Assembly (NCBI GenBank): GCA_031310005.1
Contig: CM062381.1
Coordinates: 1,550,001 to 1,614,000, forward strand
Length of the DNA stretch: 64,000 bases
From: Dactylellina haptotyla
Taxonomy: Eukaryota; Ascomycota; Orbiliomycetes; Orbiliales; Orbiliaceae
Direction of reading: 5' to 3'
Every line of letters starts with the position of its first letter. The stretch's first letter is position 1. A program made the position numbers and the translations under genes. This document shows, piece by piece, positions 34,391 to 45,927 of the stretch. The notes beneath the pieces are model-generated. The model ran no database searches. It saw only the letters and a list, made by a program, of their open reading frames with translations, and was not told the origin of the DNA.

Positions 34391-36046
34391 ATGGGGTTCA
34401 AACTCAAGACACCACCACCGTACATTTGGTACGCATTGTTCGTGTCTCAAGCTGGACTACTGTTCGGGTATGTTTTCAATTCTCGTTTTAAAGGTATGAC
34501 TTGAGGGTTTTTCTAATAAATTTGACAGTTTTGATACCGGCTCAATTGGTCCTATCACTGTAATGGACCAGTTTCAAGAAGATTTTGGGCATACTTCTCC
34601 AACAATGCATGGAGTAATAATCTCCATGATTCTGCTTACCGCGGCTATTTCTTCAGTGTTTGCTGGCCATCTAGCCGATAAAGTCTCCAGAACACACACC
34701 ACCTGTCTTGGTGCTGGTATCTTCGCCATTGGCTCCATTCTTCAGGCTATAGCAGGCTTTGGTACAACTACTAGGTCCTCCAAATTAGGGGTTCTTCTCC
34801 TTGGACGCTCAATTGCTGGCATCGGCGAAGGTTTCTTCCTAACTTCCGCGCAGGTTTACATCATCGAGATTGCGCCAGGTCATGTCCGGGGCCGGGTAAC
34901 CTCAATCCTTTTTATTGGAATAACACTAGGTCTCTGTCTTGGTTACTTCCTGTGCTATGGAACGTCTCAGATCAATAGCACAATGGCGTGGCGTATTCCT
35001 TTCCTATGGCAAACAGCAATCGCCACGATCCTATCCTGCGGTTCCCTTTTACTCCCGCATTCCCCAAGATGGTTACTACACGTCAATCGTCGTGACGAAG
35101 CCATGGTTGTTCTTGAGAAAATGGGTATGGGCACCGCGGCTGAGCGCGAGAAGCAGGAACTTCTCGCTATCCGAGAGAATGTGACTACCCAAGAAGGCAA
35201 ATCACACGGTATCAAATCCATTCTCGATGCAGGAAAATCTATCAGGCTTCTTGCGAAAAAGCAGAACCGCTGGCGAGCATCCCTCGCAATATTTATGATG
35301 ATATGCCAGCAAACCACTGGGATCGACGGAGTACTGTATTATGCACCTGTGCTCTTCAGCCAGGCTGGATTGTCCTCCCAATCCTCTTCTTTCCTGGCTT
35401 CCGGTGTAACAGCGATATTGATGTTATTTTGTACTGCGCTATCTCTTACTTATTCGGACCGCTGGGGTCGTCGACCTACCCTTCTGTATACCGGCTTCGG
35501 TATCGTGCTGTCCATGTTCCTCATCGGCGGACTCTACGCCAGTCCTAACGCGAATACTGCAGGCGCGAAATGGACTATTGTCGCGGCAATTTATTTGTTT
35601 GTGATAACTTTCACAATTGGTTGGAGTATGATTTTGCGAATCTACGCTGTGGAGATCCAGCCTATGGAGACGAGAGCGACGGTGAACAGCTTGAGCCATA
35701 GCGCCAATTGGATCGCCAATTACGTTATCGCACTTACTACACCGGTGTTTCTGGCGAGGAGTGCATGTGGTCCCTACTTCTTTTTCGGCGGATGTACCGC
35801 ATTCGCTGTTCGTAAGTTTCCTCCTGTCAATACCCCAAAAGCTTTGTAGAACTAACTCTCGTTTTCATAGTGATATGTATCTTGTACATGCCGGAAACTC
35901 AAGGTATCGGGTCTTTAGAGAATATGGACAAGGTGTTCGAAATCACACCATTGAGGAAATTGAGTAAGAATATCAAGGGGAGGATTAACAGGGCTGGGAA
36001 TGGTACTGGGTCGGTGCTTCCAACTGAATTTGAGATGCAGGCTTGA
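34391..36046 (+). CDS. MFS sugar transporter
   Basis: This is a plasma-membrane hexose or related sugar transporter of the major facilitator superfamily, 511 residues and about 12 membrane segments. Exons 34391-34467, 34529-35811 and 35871-36046 join in phases 2 and 1 (introns of 61 and 59 nt). Signature motifs are FDTGSIGP in TM1, GRSIAGIGEGFF, PHSPRWLL (a variant of PESPRWL), QQTTGIDGVLYYAPVLF in TM7, YSDRWGRRP in loop 8-9, and MPETQG after TM12. The TM2-3 loop reads LADKVSRTHT and lacks the usual GRR, which is a mild deviation. The N-terminal tail is short (about 11 residues before TM1). The substrate cannot be read from the sequence. It is convergent with the GFA-domain gene 198 bases downstream. 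Confidence 0.92.
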
Positions 36047-36243
36047 GAACAGACGCGTGCGAGAAGGAGTCGCAGTAGGTTGATCGCTATGTACGGAGAT
36101 GCAAATGGAATGTACGGAGTTAAGGGTAACGAATTCATCGTATTTAGTATTGGTACTTAATTAACAAAACTTCATACCTCCATACGCCATATTCATATAT
36201 TTCGTAATATTCAAATCGATAGCAAGCTATATTCTCAAGCTAT

Positions 36244-37356
36244 TTACTGTGCACCGAGCTCTTTAACCCAAGCTTGATACTTCTCGCAAGCATTGCGACT
36301 GATAATACCCGCTCTGCCTTCCTTCTCAGCATCCTCCATATGCCAGATTCCCTCCGGAGCTGTGAGCCACTGAAACCAATCCAAGTGCAATATTCCCCTT
36401 GTGGTGTCGGCGCCAAATATTCCAGTTAAAGGCTCGACAATCTTAGCTCCATCTTTCTCCTTGTCATACCTGTGATAAAAGATCCTACAACCACAGCTAC
36501 CACAACCACCCCAGACGATCTTCCCAGGAGTGGACTCGTAAACAACGAGGCTCGGAAACTTTGCCTTTGCCTCATCGTCCCAAAGCTGCGGCCATTCCAC
36601 AAGTTTTTCTTGGCCATCCTCTTCCATTACAAAAAATGCTTTATCTCGTGGAACCCAGGTGTATGGCACAATATCTGTGCCAGTAGCCAACCGACAGCTA
36701 TCACAGGCGCACAGAATAGTCTTGTACTTTTTCGTCTCGTCTTCTCTGACAATTCGAACCTTCACACCCTGGCATTTGCACCACCCGTTCAACTCCTTCC
36801 TCCCAGTTGGATAACTGTGTTGTTTCAACAAGTCTTGGGCATGCTGTTGCGAAGCCAGAGGCGGCTCCTCCCAATTGCCGTGGAAATGTGCCTGTTGTTT
36901 ATTCCAATCGCCAGCCCAGGATGCAGAGCCGCCATCAATGGTATCCTTAACCAGACAATGCATGTCAATTGAGACAACATCTTCAAGTTTTGACGTTGGA
37001 TTTGTGGCTTTGTATTCTGGCGAGAGGTAGAGGCATCCCGTGCTCACACAACACCCCTCGCGTCGTTCACCTTCGTACACATAGAAGTACGAGGCGAACA
37101 TCCAAGTAGCACATTTTGTGCAAATGTATGCAGAACCAGTTCTTTTAGAATCTTTGTAGATTTTCAAAGTTGGCGGCGGTGAGTCAATTGGGAACGGAAG
37201 ACTGTCCAAGTCTGTGTGCATACAGAACAGAGTGCCATGGGAAGTGCGGCAGGTGGTGCAATGGCAAGCATGGGCTGTGCGGGGGAGCGTGGTGGGGATA
37301 TGCATGTCAACCTGGCGGCACAAACAGGTCGCTTTGAGAGGTGCAGGGTCTGTCAT
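36244..37356 (-). CDS. Protein with two GFA (glutathione-dependent formaldehyde-activating-like, CENP-V) domains
   Basis: GFA domains are zinc-binding beta folds related to S-hydroxymethylglutathione synthase and CENP-V. Fungal members are mostly uncharacterised. This single-exon gene encodes 370 residues. The first domain (residues ~8-130) has ATCLCRQVD, HACHCTTCRTSHG and YICTKCATW. The second (residues ~190-330) has NGWCKCQGVKV, LCACDSCRLATG and WGGCGSCGCRIFYH. Both show the expected CxC, CxxC and CxxC zinc ligands. The C-terminal tail (GILHLDWFQWLTAPEGIW) is typical of the tandem form. ATG at 37356 begins immediately before MTDPAPLKATC and fits the family start. Confidence 0.9.
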   Translation of the reverse strand: MTDPAPLKATCLCRQVDMHIPTTLPRTAHACHCTTCRTSHGTLFCMHTDLDSLPFPIDSPPPTLKIYKDSKRTGSAYICTKCATWMFASYFYVYEGERREGCCVSTGCLYLSPEYKATNPTSKLEDVVSIDMHCLVKDTIDGGSASWAGDWNKQQAHFHGNWEEPPLASQQHAQDLLKQHSYPTGRKELNGWCKCQGVKVRIVREDETKKYKTILCACDSCRLATGTDIVPYTWVPRDKAFFVMEEDGQEKLVEWPQLWDDEAKAKFPSLVVYESTPGKIVWGGCGSCGCRIFYHRYDKEKDGAKIVEPLTGIFGADTTRGILHLDWFQWLTAPEGIWHMEDAEKEGRAGIISRNACEKYQAWVKELGAQ

Positions 37357-39311
37357 TTTTTTAAGAGAGTTTAAGAAGCCGAGAACAAAAGTGGAACGAT
37401 ATATCGATCGGGATATAATTTAGAGAAAAGAGTAGAAGTCGAAGTAGTTCTTTAGAAGAGAATATTGAATAGCGGTGCAGACGTGATATTTACTGGCTGC
37501 TGAGTAAGAATGGAAAGGGATATCGCGCTCAATTTATAGAGCAGCTGGCGGGGACTTGCATGCCTTGGTCAGGACGCGAAAACGCGCTGATTTGAATATC
37601 CCAATCGACGGAGCGTGGAAACAGCAGCATCTCGTTATGCTTCCAGCTCTTCGTCCCGTTCCATACGCGTGCCCATGTGATTTTACGTTATGTTAGTCAT
37701 CAAATGCGCCGTCGGGTGTAGCATTCTCCTGCCTCCGATCCCTCAAGGGGTAAAACAACCAAATTTCGATCGATCTAGCGGATGTGACCGGGTCTGAGAT
37801 GGGAGTCATCAGGCATGGCAGCTAGCTTGGGCCTCACTTGGCATGACTTTGGGCTCGACAAGCATAGCTGTTTCTCCGAAACGCCGATGGTCTCAAGCTC
37901 CTTCCAGCTTGCAAAGTATTTCAATTCCTGTCAGCTTCAAGCATCAAGTCTTCATAACCAACAATCTCCCGATTTGCTACACATAGTGATCTCATCACAG
38001 GTTAACCTCGCATTGATATCGGGCTGGCAAGTGACAATTATGTGGCCAATCAATGATGTCAAACGCAAAAAAGTATGTCAAACTCTAAAATAGTCTAAGT
38101 AGTAACTTGCACAAATTTAGTATACTTAGACTGTGTTGATACTGCTATGGCCACCACCACTGATAACAGTTCTGACAGCAGTTCTGATAACAGTTTTGGC
38201 CATGGTTTTGGTAGTGTGTTCTCTGGGTTAGCAAGTGCACGAGACGATGATATATGATTTACAAAGGACCTTATTATATTATGAACTCGGCACGTAGACC
38301 TATAGATTAAGCTTTCTCGGTAATATTTACCTCCAGTAAAGGGTTCGGCTGCACTTGAAAAACGCTTAACTCACCAAAACAAAACCATCAAGACGCCATG
38401 TTCAGGTATCGCTCTCGATAGCAATACAAAATGCTTTGGTTATAACTTGGTCGTGCCCAACTGGCCTCTCACTTCCTAATCTCTTCCCAAGCATCCTCCC
38501 ATCTCCGTATTGGTCTTTACATTCATCAAAACACGCTCCTTAGAAGCTGCACTTGCATCTGTGCTTGCTTGTACTCTAAGTTTTTTGGAATCTCTTTCGA
38601 ACTTTCAATCATTTAAAGCAGCATAGTTGTAAACATATGCTCAGCTCCGTATACTATAATCCGGACTTGGATAGCTCGGAACCTTGCCGATAAAACGAAT
38701 ATCTCGGCTGCCATATCTTGAAACAATATCCTATCATGTAAAAAATATTTGGAGTTTTTAGTTGGGAGCAAAACTTGTGACTGGGGGATTCGCAGGAGTT
38801 CGGTATAGGAGTTTCGTGTTTAAATTCAAATCACCAAAATTGCGATGGGAAATTTGATTCTGCATTTTAGAAAACTTTGAAATAGATTTTTTGATTGATT
38901 TCGAGGATATGCATCATCCACATATTTCCCAATGCATAATCGGCCTTGGCTACATTAGAGTCCGATCGAATTTACGATCTCGTTAACCAAGCATACTAAT
39001 ATCGTGTTGTCGTACGATCGTGTCTGTATGTCCGCCAAAGTATTCTATTACATGACCACCAAAGGTGCAGCTGAACGAGTAGGGACAGATTTATCTGCTC
39101 TTAGCCTAAGTTGACTGGATGGAACTGTAACTACCAATTGATCGCGATATCGATCAATCAAGCTCCCCAAGCCAACCAATCTCACTGTAACATTCAGCAC
39201 ATTTCGGAGTAGCAAAGCTAGCTCAATCAAATTTCTCTTTTGGTTTTACGCAGTATTAACCCCGCATTTAATGTCTTGAAATCTGCATTTTATATCGACC
39301 GTTATATTAAA
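37357..39311. other. Divergent intergenic region
   Basis: About 1.95 kb lies between divergent genes. Near 38157-38203 there is a short imperfect direct repeat built on GATAACAGTTCTGA. An open frame at 37815-38093 (92 codons) has no support. The F-box gene promoter occupies the right end. Confidence 0.5.
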
Positions 39312-41190
39312 ATGGCTAAGGTTCCAACCGAAATCCTTCAGGAGATATTCAGCCATGTATGTGATGGAATAGCTATATTGTTGAGAAAATATCTAGAGGA
39401 ATGATGATCCGCTAACGAAGACCCATCAGCTTCAAGATTGGTACCCCGGAACTCTAGCTGCAGTGTGCGGTTCCTGCCACCTATTCCGCGATATTGCGAT
39501 ACCGTATCTCTATCAAGACTTTTGGCTTCCTGTGAAAGAAGCTGCTTTCCCCGTTAAATATTATTATTCCTTGACCACACCCTCCAATGTGGGGATCCGA
39601 TACATCAAAGAATTATATTTTGTCCCGTGGAAGAATCGAGGGCTCACCAGAAAGCAAAGTAAAAACCAACAAGTGGGTGATTATTATGTTATAGCGTGGG
39701 ACCATGAGCAGCCATTATCTCGTTTCTTCACACTCCTGGGACCGAACCAGTTGACTTCTTTATGGTAAGAAACAAAAAAATCATAATATTTTCTTTTAAG
39801 ATGCGGCAATAGTTATTTACCAGCCATTTTAAAGGTTCGACCACGGTATAATTGGCATAGTTGCTAATCACGAAACGTGGGAGCTGTTTTTTAAGACGCA
39901 GTCTCATATCAAACGCCTCAATATCAACTTCCGGTTGAGCAACTCTACGCCCTGTCTGCAATATGTACCAATACAGCCCTTACATCTTAAAGAGCTATAC
40001 TTCTGGCTTCCAGGGAGACTTGAACATCTAATAACTATGCGAAAATGGATAAACTCTAGTGCTGAAACACTTGAAGTCATACATTTTGGATACCCTGAAG
40101 AAATCCCCGTACCAGGAGAATATAATTTCAATAGAGCAAGTTTCGAGTGGATAGACTTCTTTCTGGAGAACCACGGTGGCCGCTCCACAGACACCAACTG
40201 CGGACCTAAGTTACCATTTTTGAAAGAGTTGATAGGGGCGCCCTATTTCAATTTTGAGAGACACTTGAAAAATATTGGAAACCTCGTCGATGCTTCTAAG
40301 CTTACCCATATTGTCCTCTCGAACGACGAAACAGACCAAATTGTTGAATACGAGGTTTCCGCATCAGCCATCGAAACGTTGCGATCTTTCATCAATCTTG
40401 AATCTTTGAAGCTCGATACCACGATTTTTAAGGATTTTGAACAAATACTTTCCGTCGTCAAACCCCTAAAGTATCTATCACTTAAGGCGGAATTTTCTTC
40501 CTCAAACTTGTACATTGAGCTTATGCCTTTTTTACGCCGACACCAGGCGACGCTGGTGCAATTTACATTCACGGACTGGAACCAGCCCACGTTAAAATCG
40601 ATGAACAGTGAGTTCGAATTTTGGAAGTGGCCTAATCTGGAGGAGTTAGTTGTTAGCTTGAATCCACAGGACACTCGCCCAGGGGTACGTAGCTACGAAT
40701 CCGGTTTATTGATTCCCTGACCCGAATTAATTGTAAATTTATATTTCAGATTGAACGAGGGCATAAGGATCCGCTAATGTTACCTCGAAAGATAAGGGCT
40801 CTTCATCTCAACTTGTGGGGGCCGTCAGGATGGGATTCCGAGTATGAAGGAGAAGATCACGATTTCGAGCCCAGCGCTCGGCTTCGGTCGACCATGTGGG
40901 TTGAACGTTGGCGGAGAACCTTCTTAGACGAGATGCCCGACATAACCTTTCCGACAGTAAACGCACCGTTAGAGAAGCCACCACTTCGTATTTTGCTTCT
41001 TGGAAACGTATCAGAGTTTCCAGACGGTCCATTTCATTTTCTTCCAAAGTACAATCGGGATGGTATGCTTGAAGATTGGGAGGGATCAGATTTAGTCAGC
41101 GTGCGAGAAAGGTATCCAGATATCGGTATAACTAGCCACCAACAGCAATTCAGAAGTTTTTGGGCGAGAGACTTGGAACACAATTGGTGA
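39312..41190 (+). CDS. F-box protein with LRR-like C-terminal region
   Basis: Exons 39312-39356, 39430-39764, 39835-40684 and 40750-41190 give 556 residues, with consistent phases 0, 2 and 0 (introns of 73, 70 and 65 nt). The F-box is MAKVPTEILQEIFSH joined to LQDWYPGTLAAVCGSCHLFRDIAIPYLYQDFW. LRR-like hydrophobic repeats follow (IKRLNINFRLSN, LHLKELYFWLP, LESLKLDTTIF, LKYLSLKAEF, LEELVVSLNP, IRALHLNLWGP). It is a probable SCF substrate receptor with unknown target. The first intron splits the F-box twelve residues after the leading (V/L)P, exactly as in the genes at 17349 (+) and 26730 (-). Confidence 0.83.
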
Positions 41191-41591
41191 AACAAGCCGT
41201 CAGATAGATGCATATTTGGGTTGTTTCTAGCGCAGGATAGGTGTGATATTGGATAGATATATGAGATAGGTTTTCGGATTCAAGATATATGACACTCATC
41301 GTGGTTTAGCTCGTATTTTGCCAAGAATGAGGTTTAAAGTGGATTATAACTGCGTTTTTGATCAAGGTAATTTCGAAAGTTTCTACCTCACACGCAAAAC
41401 TTTCTTTAAATTGCAGAGAAGACTTGAGATACGGCCAGTAGAACGCATCTAAAACCAAGTTTATATGCGCTTATATGTATCTTAGCGTAATCGCAAGAGT
41501 TATCTTCGAATCCAGCCCTGGTTCCAGAGGCCAAACTCCTTGGTGAATTTTACTGCTGCGAATCGATTCAACTACCAACCAATTTCCAACA
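41191..41591. other. Intergenic between two F-box genes
   Basis: This is a short region with 3' UTR of one F-box gene and the promoter of the next. Nothing else seen. Confidence 0.55.
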
Positions 41592-42227
41592 ATGGCAACA
41601 CACTCTCGACCTTATCTTCCATTAGAAATCCAGTTCCTCATCCTCAAAAACTGTCACTGGACTGAGCAGCCCGTTCTCTCACAAGTTTGTAAATCCTGGA
41701 GATCTTTTATTTTGGAATTTGTTTCTAGCCGTTATCAACCCATAGATGAATCGGCTGCCCACTCGGTGCAGGAGATTGGATCGATCCTTATACATAAATC
41801 CTTCTTGAACTTGCCATCGCCATTTCGCTGTGGAGAATACAATTTCACTGGTGATTTCGAAAACTTCGCCTCGCGCCCAGCTTCTCTTGGTTTCTTTGCC
41901 AATGATCCTATATTCCGATGGAGCGGTACCGCAAGACCCGCTAGCACTTACATCTGGCACGTCAGTACCCCAAAACACACTCGTTCTAATTCTGGAACAA
42001 CCGATCCGGAACATCCGATAACCGTCAGGCAATTCTGGGACGGTGTCGTGTATACAATGAACAATGCGCATGAAGAATTCCGCGTATTTCGGGTTAGCAA
42101 GACTATATTCTGCGACTGGACAAGATACAAAATACCATGGCTATTCGAGCAAGACGGGGATCCGAAGATTACGTTTGGGTTCGAGATGTCGGCAGAAGGG
42201 AAAAAACGGACCCAGTTTCGATATTAA
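41592..42227 (+). CDS. Short F-box protein, single exon
   Basis: The 211-residue product begins with an F-box (YLPLEIQFLILKNCHWTEQPVLSQVCKSWRSFILEFV) but carries no LRR-like region. The remainder (FANDPIFRWSGTARPASTYIWHV, ITVRQFWDGVVYTMNNA, KITFGFEMSAEGK) has no family I recognise. It is much shorter than its F-box neighbours and unsplit, so it is not a simple truncation of them. Sequence resembling LRR fragments lies downstream (42243-43126). ATG at 41592 has a good context (CAACAATGGC). Confidence 0.72.
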   Translation: MATHSRPYLPLEIQFLILKNCHWTEQPVLSQVCKSWRSFILEFVSSRYQPIDESAAHSVQEIGSILIHKSFLNLPSPFRCGEYNFTGDFENFASRPASLGFFANDPIFRWSGTARPASTYIWHVSTPKHTRSNSGTTDPEHPITVRQFWDGVVYTMNNAHEEFRVFRVSKTIFCDWTRYKIPWLFEQDGDPKITFGFEMSAEGKKRTQFRY

Positions 42228-42242
42228 GCTGCCAAGGGGTCT

Positions 42243-43126
42243 TCAGGAATGTTTCTGGTGAGAGGTTCTCTCTGATCTCCTGGCTTGGCTTCCTTGGGGT
42301 GATGCTGTAATTATATTGCAAATAACAGCAAGGTCTTCTAATTGATTACTCTCTTTCCTACCCGTCATCTTGAGGTTACGAGATTGTCCGGAGGTCTCAA
42401 CGAAATGAAGACATTCCAGTTTGGGCATAGTTTGGGGGATTTCGAATGCTGACGGCCACCTGAATGGCTCTTTAGCGAGCACCCATGCTCATAGGTAAAT
42501 GAAAGGTTGAAGAGGTTTGAGCTCTCATTGAGGGGGCAGTGTCAAAAGCTCTTCAAGTGCTCAAATTCGATATTAGAGCACACGCAATTCGTAATCTATT
42601 CTATTTTTAAAGGGAATTAAAATTCCAATGTGGATATACCCTTCAGACTGAATACGCGCTCTTACCAAATCTTCAACGGCTTCAACTCAAACGGAAGAGC
42701 CCTAACCGACACCACAAAGTGGCCGCAACAACACAAAGGAGGAGAAAAAAGTATTCAGATTTCGAACACAGAGTTCCAGCCTTGAGGACTAAAATACCGT
42801 TGAACGCCGTACCCGATCTTTAGTTCAAACATTCATTGTCCCTGATGCCAACTTCTCAGGGTTTCAAGGCAGGATGACCGGGGTTTTCCATGCTAAGATT
42901 ATGTGGCGTCCAATTTAAACCATGCTCCTCAATTTCGGCTCCAAACCTTAACCCATCCGAGCGAGCAAAATCCTCAAAGAACAATACCATGACCAAATGG
43001 TACGACAATTTAAAGACCTGTCAAAATAGCCCTCTTTTGAGACGAATCGAGCCTCAGACTGATCCGGCATTAGGGGCTCGGATCCCCAGAATCACGGGAT
43101 CTCTCGTGGTAATGATTTTCATTTAA
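42243..43126. pseudogene. Possible decayed F-box/LRR remnant
   Basis: Short open stretches on both strands resemble pieces of the LRR-like regions nearby. On the minus strand, 42243-42482 includes MPKLECLHFVETSG. On the plus strand, LLPNLQRLQLK lies near 42664-42696 and MLRLCGVQF near 42890. None has a start, splice sites and a domain together. The mixed orientation suggests rearranged debris, or only chance resemblance. Confidence 0.25.
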
Positions 43127-43351
43127 AAGCTATGGAATCCGTCTAGAATATAGAGATTTTCGTTTCTTTACCCTTCAGATATTTTGCGAATATCGCAGTA
43201 TCAGTCACTCATTAAGTTTTATCTATGCTTTTCATTTGAATATAGTCATTCGTTAATTGCAATAATTCGGTCCTTTCTTTAATCACTCCTTTAGCATTGC
43301 GTTTTTTGATATTTATGTTTTACACTTAGACGTCTTAATACAGTAATCAAC

Positions 43352-44995
43352 ATGAAGTTCTCCAGCACAACCGGCGCCTGCATTATGGCGCTCTTCGCGC
43401 TTGTGAGCGCTAGCGAGGATGTTGCTCTGAAGAAGAGATGCAGCAAGCACTCTACATTGACCACTTCCACCACTGGCTACTACAACGGTACCACTACTCA
43501 TTACTACAATGGTACCACTGCTACAACCACCACATATACAAATATCTATTACAATTCTTCGTCTACCACTACCACCACCGTTGACGCTACAACGACTACT
43601 ATTGATACTACTTTGCCAGACCCTTATGGCTCCACCACCACGACTCCTGTGGTAGATCCTTATGGTACAGACACTACTTCTACAACATGCACCAAGTCGT
43701 CGACCTCCACAACCACTGCGAAGTGCACCAAGTCTGCTACGCCGCTTCCTTATGGAACCACTTCCAAGTCTTCCACTTATGCAGCGTATGGAACTACCAC
43801 AAAGTACGCTACCCCTCTAGGGTACCCCGGATATAGCACAACCAAGAAGTACACAACAGCATCTCCAGCAAAGTCTTCTACTTCTGTTTACTATGCTCAA
43901 CACGGGTCTGTGAAGACTATTCAAACTTGCACCACCGAATATTGTGGTCTCAAGCCTGCTCATGTGCCTACCTCTGTCGCAACTATCCACATGTCGAGCA
44001 CCGTCAAAGTTACCAAAACAACAACCAGCACGTGCCATGTAACTTTGAATGACAAGACCAAGAACCTTACCAGAACTCTTACCACGACTTGCACCCGCAC
44101 CGCCAAGGCTATTGCGAACGTTGTTTATTCTACCCATGTCGTGAAGGTTACCAAGTCCTACACCGTCTCTACCGTCAAGACTGTGACTACCACACTACCT
44201 GCCAAGACAGTCAAGCAGTACGGGACTCTCATCCCAACTCCTGCAGGATTCGTCAATGTCGCCGAAGACCCTGACAACGATGCATCCACATACCCCAAAC
44301 CACAGGAGAAGCGAGATGTTGAGAAGCGTGACTATGTATACAACGCCCCAGCTGCTCGCTATGTCACCGCCGTAAAATGCACCAAGTCCCTTCAGACAAT
44401 TGCTACTCATACCTACACCGTTCTAGCTAAGTCCAAGGTCACTTTGACCGCTTACGGAAAGACGGTGACTGTTACCAAGACAAAGGATATCACCAAGACC
44501 ATTGCCCCAGGGTATGTTAAGCCGACTACCATCGCCCGAACCAGCACTTCTACCGTCACCTCTACTTGCACAAAGACATCCACTAGTACTGTCACCAAAC
44601 AGTACACCTCTGTTATCCCAGGTCCTACCACCTATGCGGCCTGTGGTGCTTCCAATATCTTCAATGGCCCAACTGGAAGCGTCGGCGCCATGGTTGGAGT
44701 TGAACAGGAGGAAATCCCTAACGTTTCTACCCCAGAGGCATGCTGCGCCAAGTGTCAAGTTCATGTCAACACCTATGGCGCAAAGGACTGCGTCGGCAGT
44801 TTCTTTACCAACGAAGATGGCCAGTTCACCTGTATGCTGAAGCTCTCCAGCACTTGCAGCAGCTCCACCACCGGATTGTTTGTTCCTTACCCAGATGACG
44901 AAGACTTTGAAGGCTACGTCAGCAACGGACCTTGCGGAAGATGGAAGGTACTCAAGGGTGCAGGTGACGTTCCTGCTGCCGGAACTACCTATTAA
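43352..44995 (+). CDS. Secreted Thr-rich cell-surface protein with Cys-rich (PAN/apple-like) C-terminus
   Basis: The 547-residue single-exon product has a signal peptide (MKFSSTTGACIMALFALVSA) followed by SEDVALKKR, a possible Kex2 site. Residues ~30-450 are extremely Thr/Ser/Tyr-rich, with YYNGTT, YGTT and TCTKS-like repeats and many likely O-glycosylation sites. Two further Lys-Arg sites near residues 319-326 (EKRDVEKRD) split the chain into two halves. The C-terminal ~110 residues are cysteine-rich (TPEACCAKCQ, AKDCVGSFF, FTCMLKLSSTC, NGPCGRWKV), in a pattern like PAN/apple domains that bind protein or carbohydrate. No GPI signal is seen, so it is likely secreted or wall-associated. The name describes composition; function is inferred. 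Confidence 0.82.
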   Translation: MKFSSTTGACIMALFALVSASEDVALKKRCSKHSTLTTSTTGYYNGTTTHYYNGTTATTTTYTNIYYNSSSTTTTTVDATTTTIDTTLPDPYGSTTTTPVVDPYGTDTTSTTCTKSSTSTTTAKCTKSATPLPYGTTSKSSTYAAYGTTTKYATPLGYPGYSTTKKYTTASPAKSSTSVYYAQHGSVKTIQTCTTEYCGLKPAHVPTSVATIHMSSTVKVTKTTTSTCHVTLNDKTKNLTRTLTTTCTRTAKAIANVVYSTHVVKVTKSYTVSTVKTVTTTLPAKTVKQYGTLIPTPAGFVNVAEDPDNDASTYPKPQEKRDVEKRDYVYNAPAARYVTAVKCTKSLQTIATHTYTVLAKSKVTLTAYGKTVTVTKTKDITKTIAPGYVKPTTIARTSTSTVTSTCTKTSTSTVTKQYTSVIPGPTTYAACGASNIFNGPTGSVGAMVGVEQEEIPNVSTPEACCAKCQVHVNTYGAKDCVGSFFTNEDGQFTCMLKLSSTCSSSTTGLFVPYPDDEDFEGYVSNGPCGRWKVLKGAGDVPAAGTTY

Positions 44996-45927
44996 TCGCG
45001 AGAGAGCTATAGATATCCTAGTAACCCGTCTGCATTGTAGCGCGTAATCGAGATATGCTTCGGAATTGTATAATTAACACGGACGGTTATATGATTATTG
45101 TAATAATACATTTAGAAAATTTCACTGGCCCTCGGGGGTTAAAAGTTCTTTCTCTACAAAGTTTCTGGTAAAATAGATTGCAATCTTCTAGTATTTGCCT
45201 TGGAGGTGTCCCAAGCTAAAGCAACTGTTCCTTATATAAAATATTCAATGCTCTTAGATCTAAAGATATAATCACTCGTTCGAACCAGCGGGTTTCCAAC
45301 TGAATCTGATTCTCCTGAAGCGCACAATAATCTCAATCAGCTATAGCGAGGCGTCTTGCCAGTCTTCGTCTATATTATAAAGCTTGCACAATCGAATAAC
45401 CAGCTGCGAGTTCCAAACGACAGAACACGATCAGTCTAAATATTCGAATTGGGAGGCCTGTGAAAACCAAGAGAACGCATGAAATCTCGAGAAACTTATT
45501 GAGGAGACTTTATAATTAACGAGAAAACCTATATTGAACGGAGATTGACTGTTTTGGTAGCGATTGTCATATGTTTATTTTGGTACTCTCACTTTCGCTA
45601 TTATCATTTTTGGCTTAATGCCCATTAACATTTAGCTTAGCTATATTCTTCACATTCTATATACTGGTTATCCTTCCGTATCCCATATTCCCATAATCCG
45701 ATGCAAAATCGCTTTGCTTGCCATGCTCATATATATCAAACTTGCTCAGAAATGAATAAAAGGACGAATGAAAGAATGAAAGAATGAAAGAAGCTGAAAA
45801 AAAAAGATGAAAAAAGAGGAAGCAAAAGTAGACGCATCATCCCATCATAATTGTAACGCCGTATTGATCCCAAAAACCAAAATAAAATGATTAAATATAC
45901 TTATACTTGCACCAATATATATGCCCA
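44996..45927. other. Convergent intergenic region
   Basis: This lies between two converging 3' ends. A GAATGAAA octamer is repeated three times at about 45766-45789, followed by A-rich sequence. No gene seen. Confidence 0.55.
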
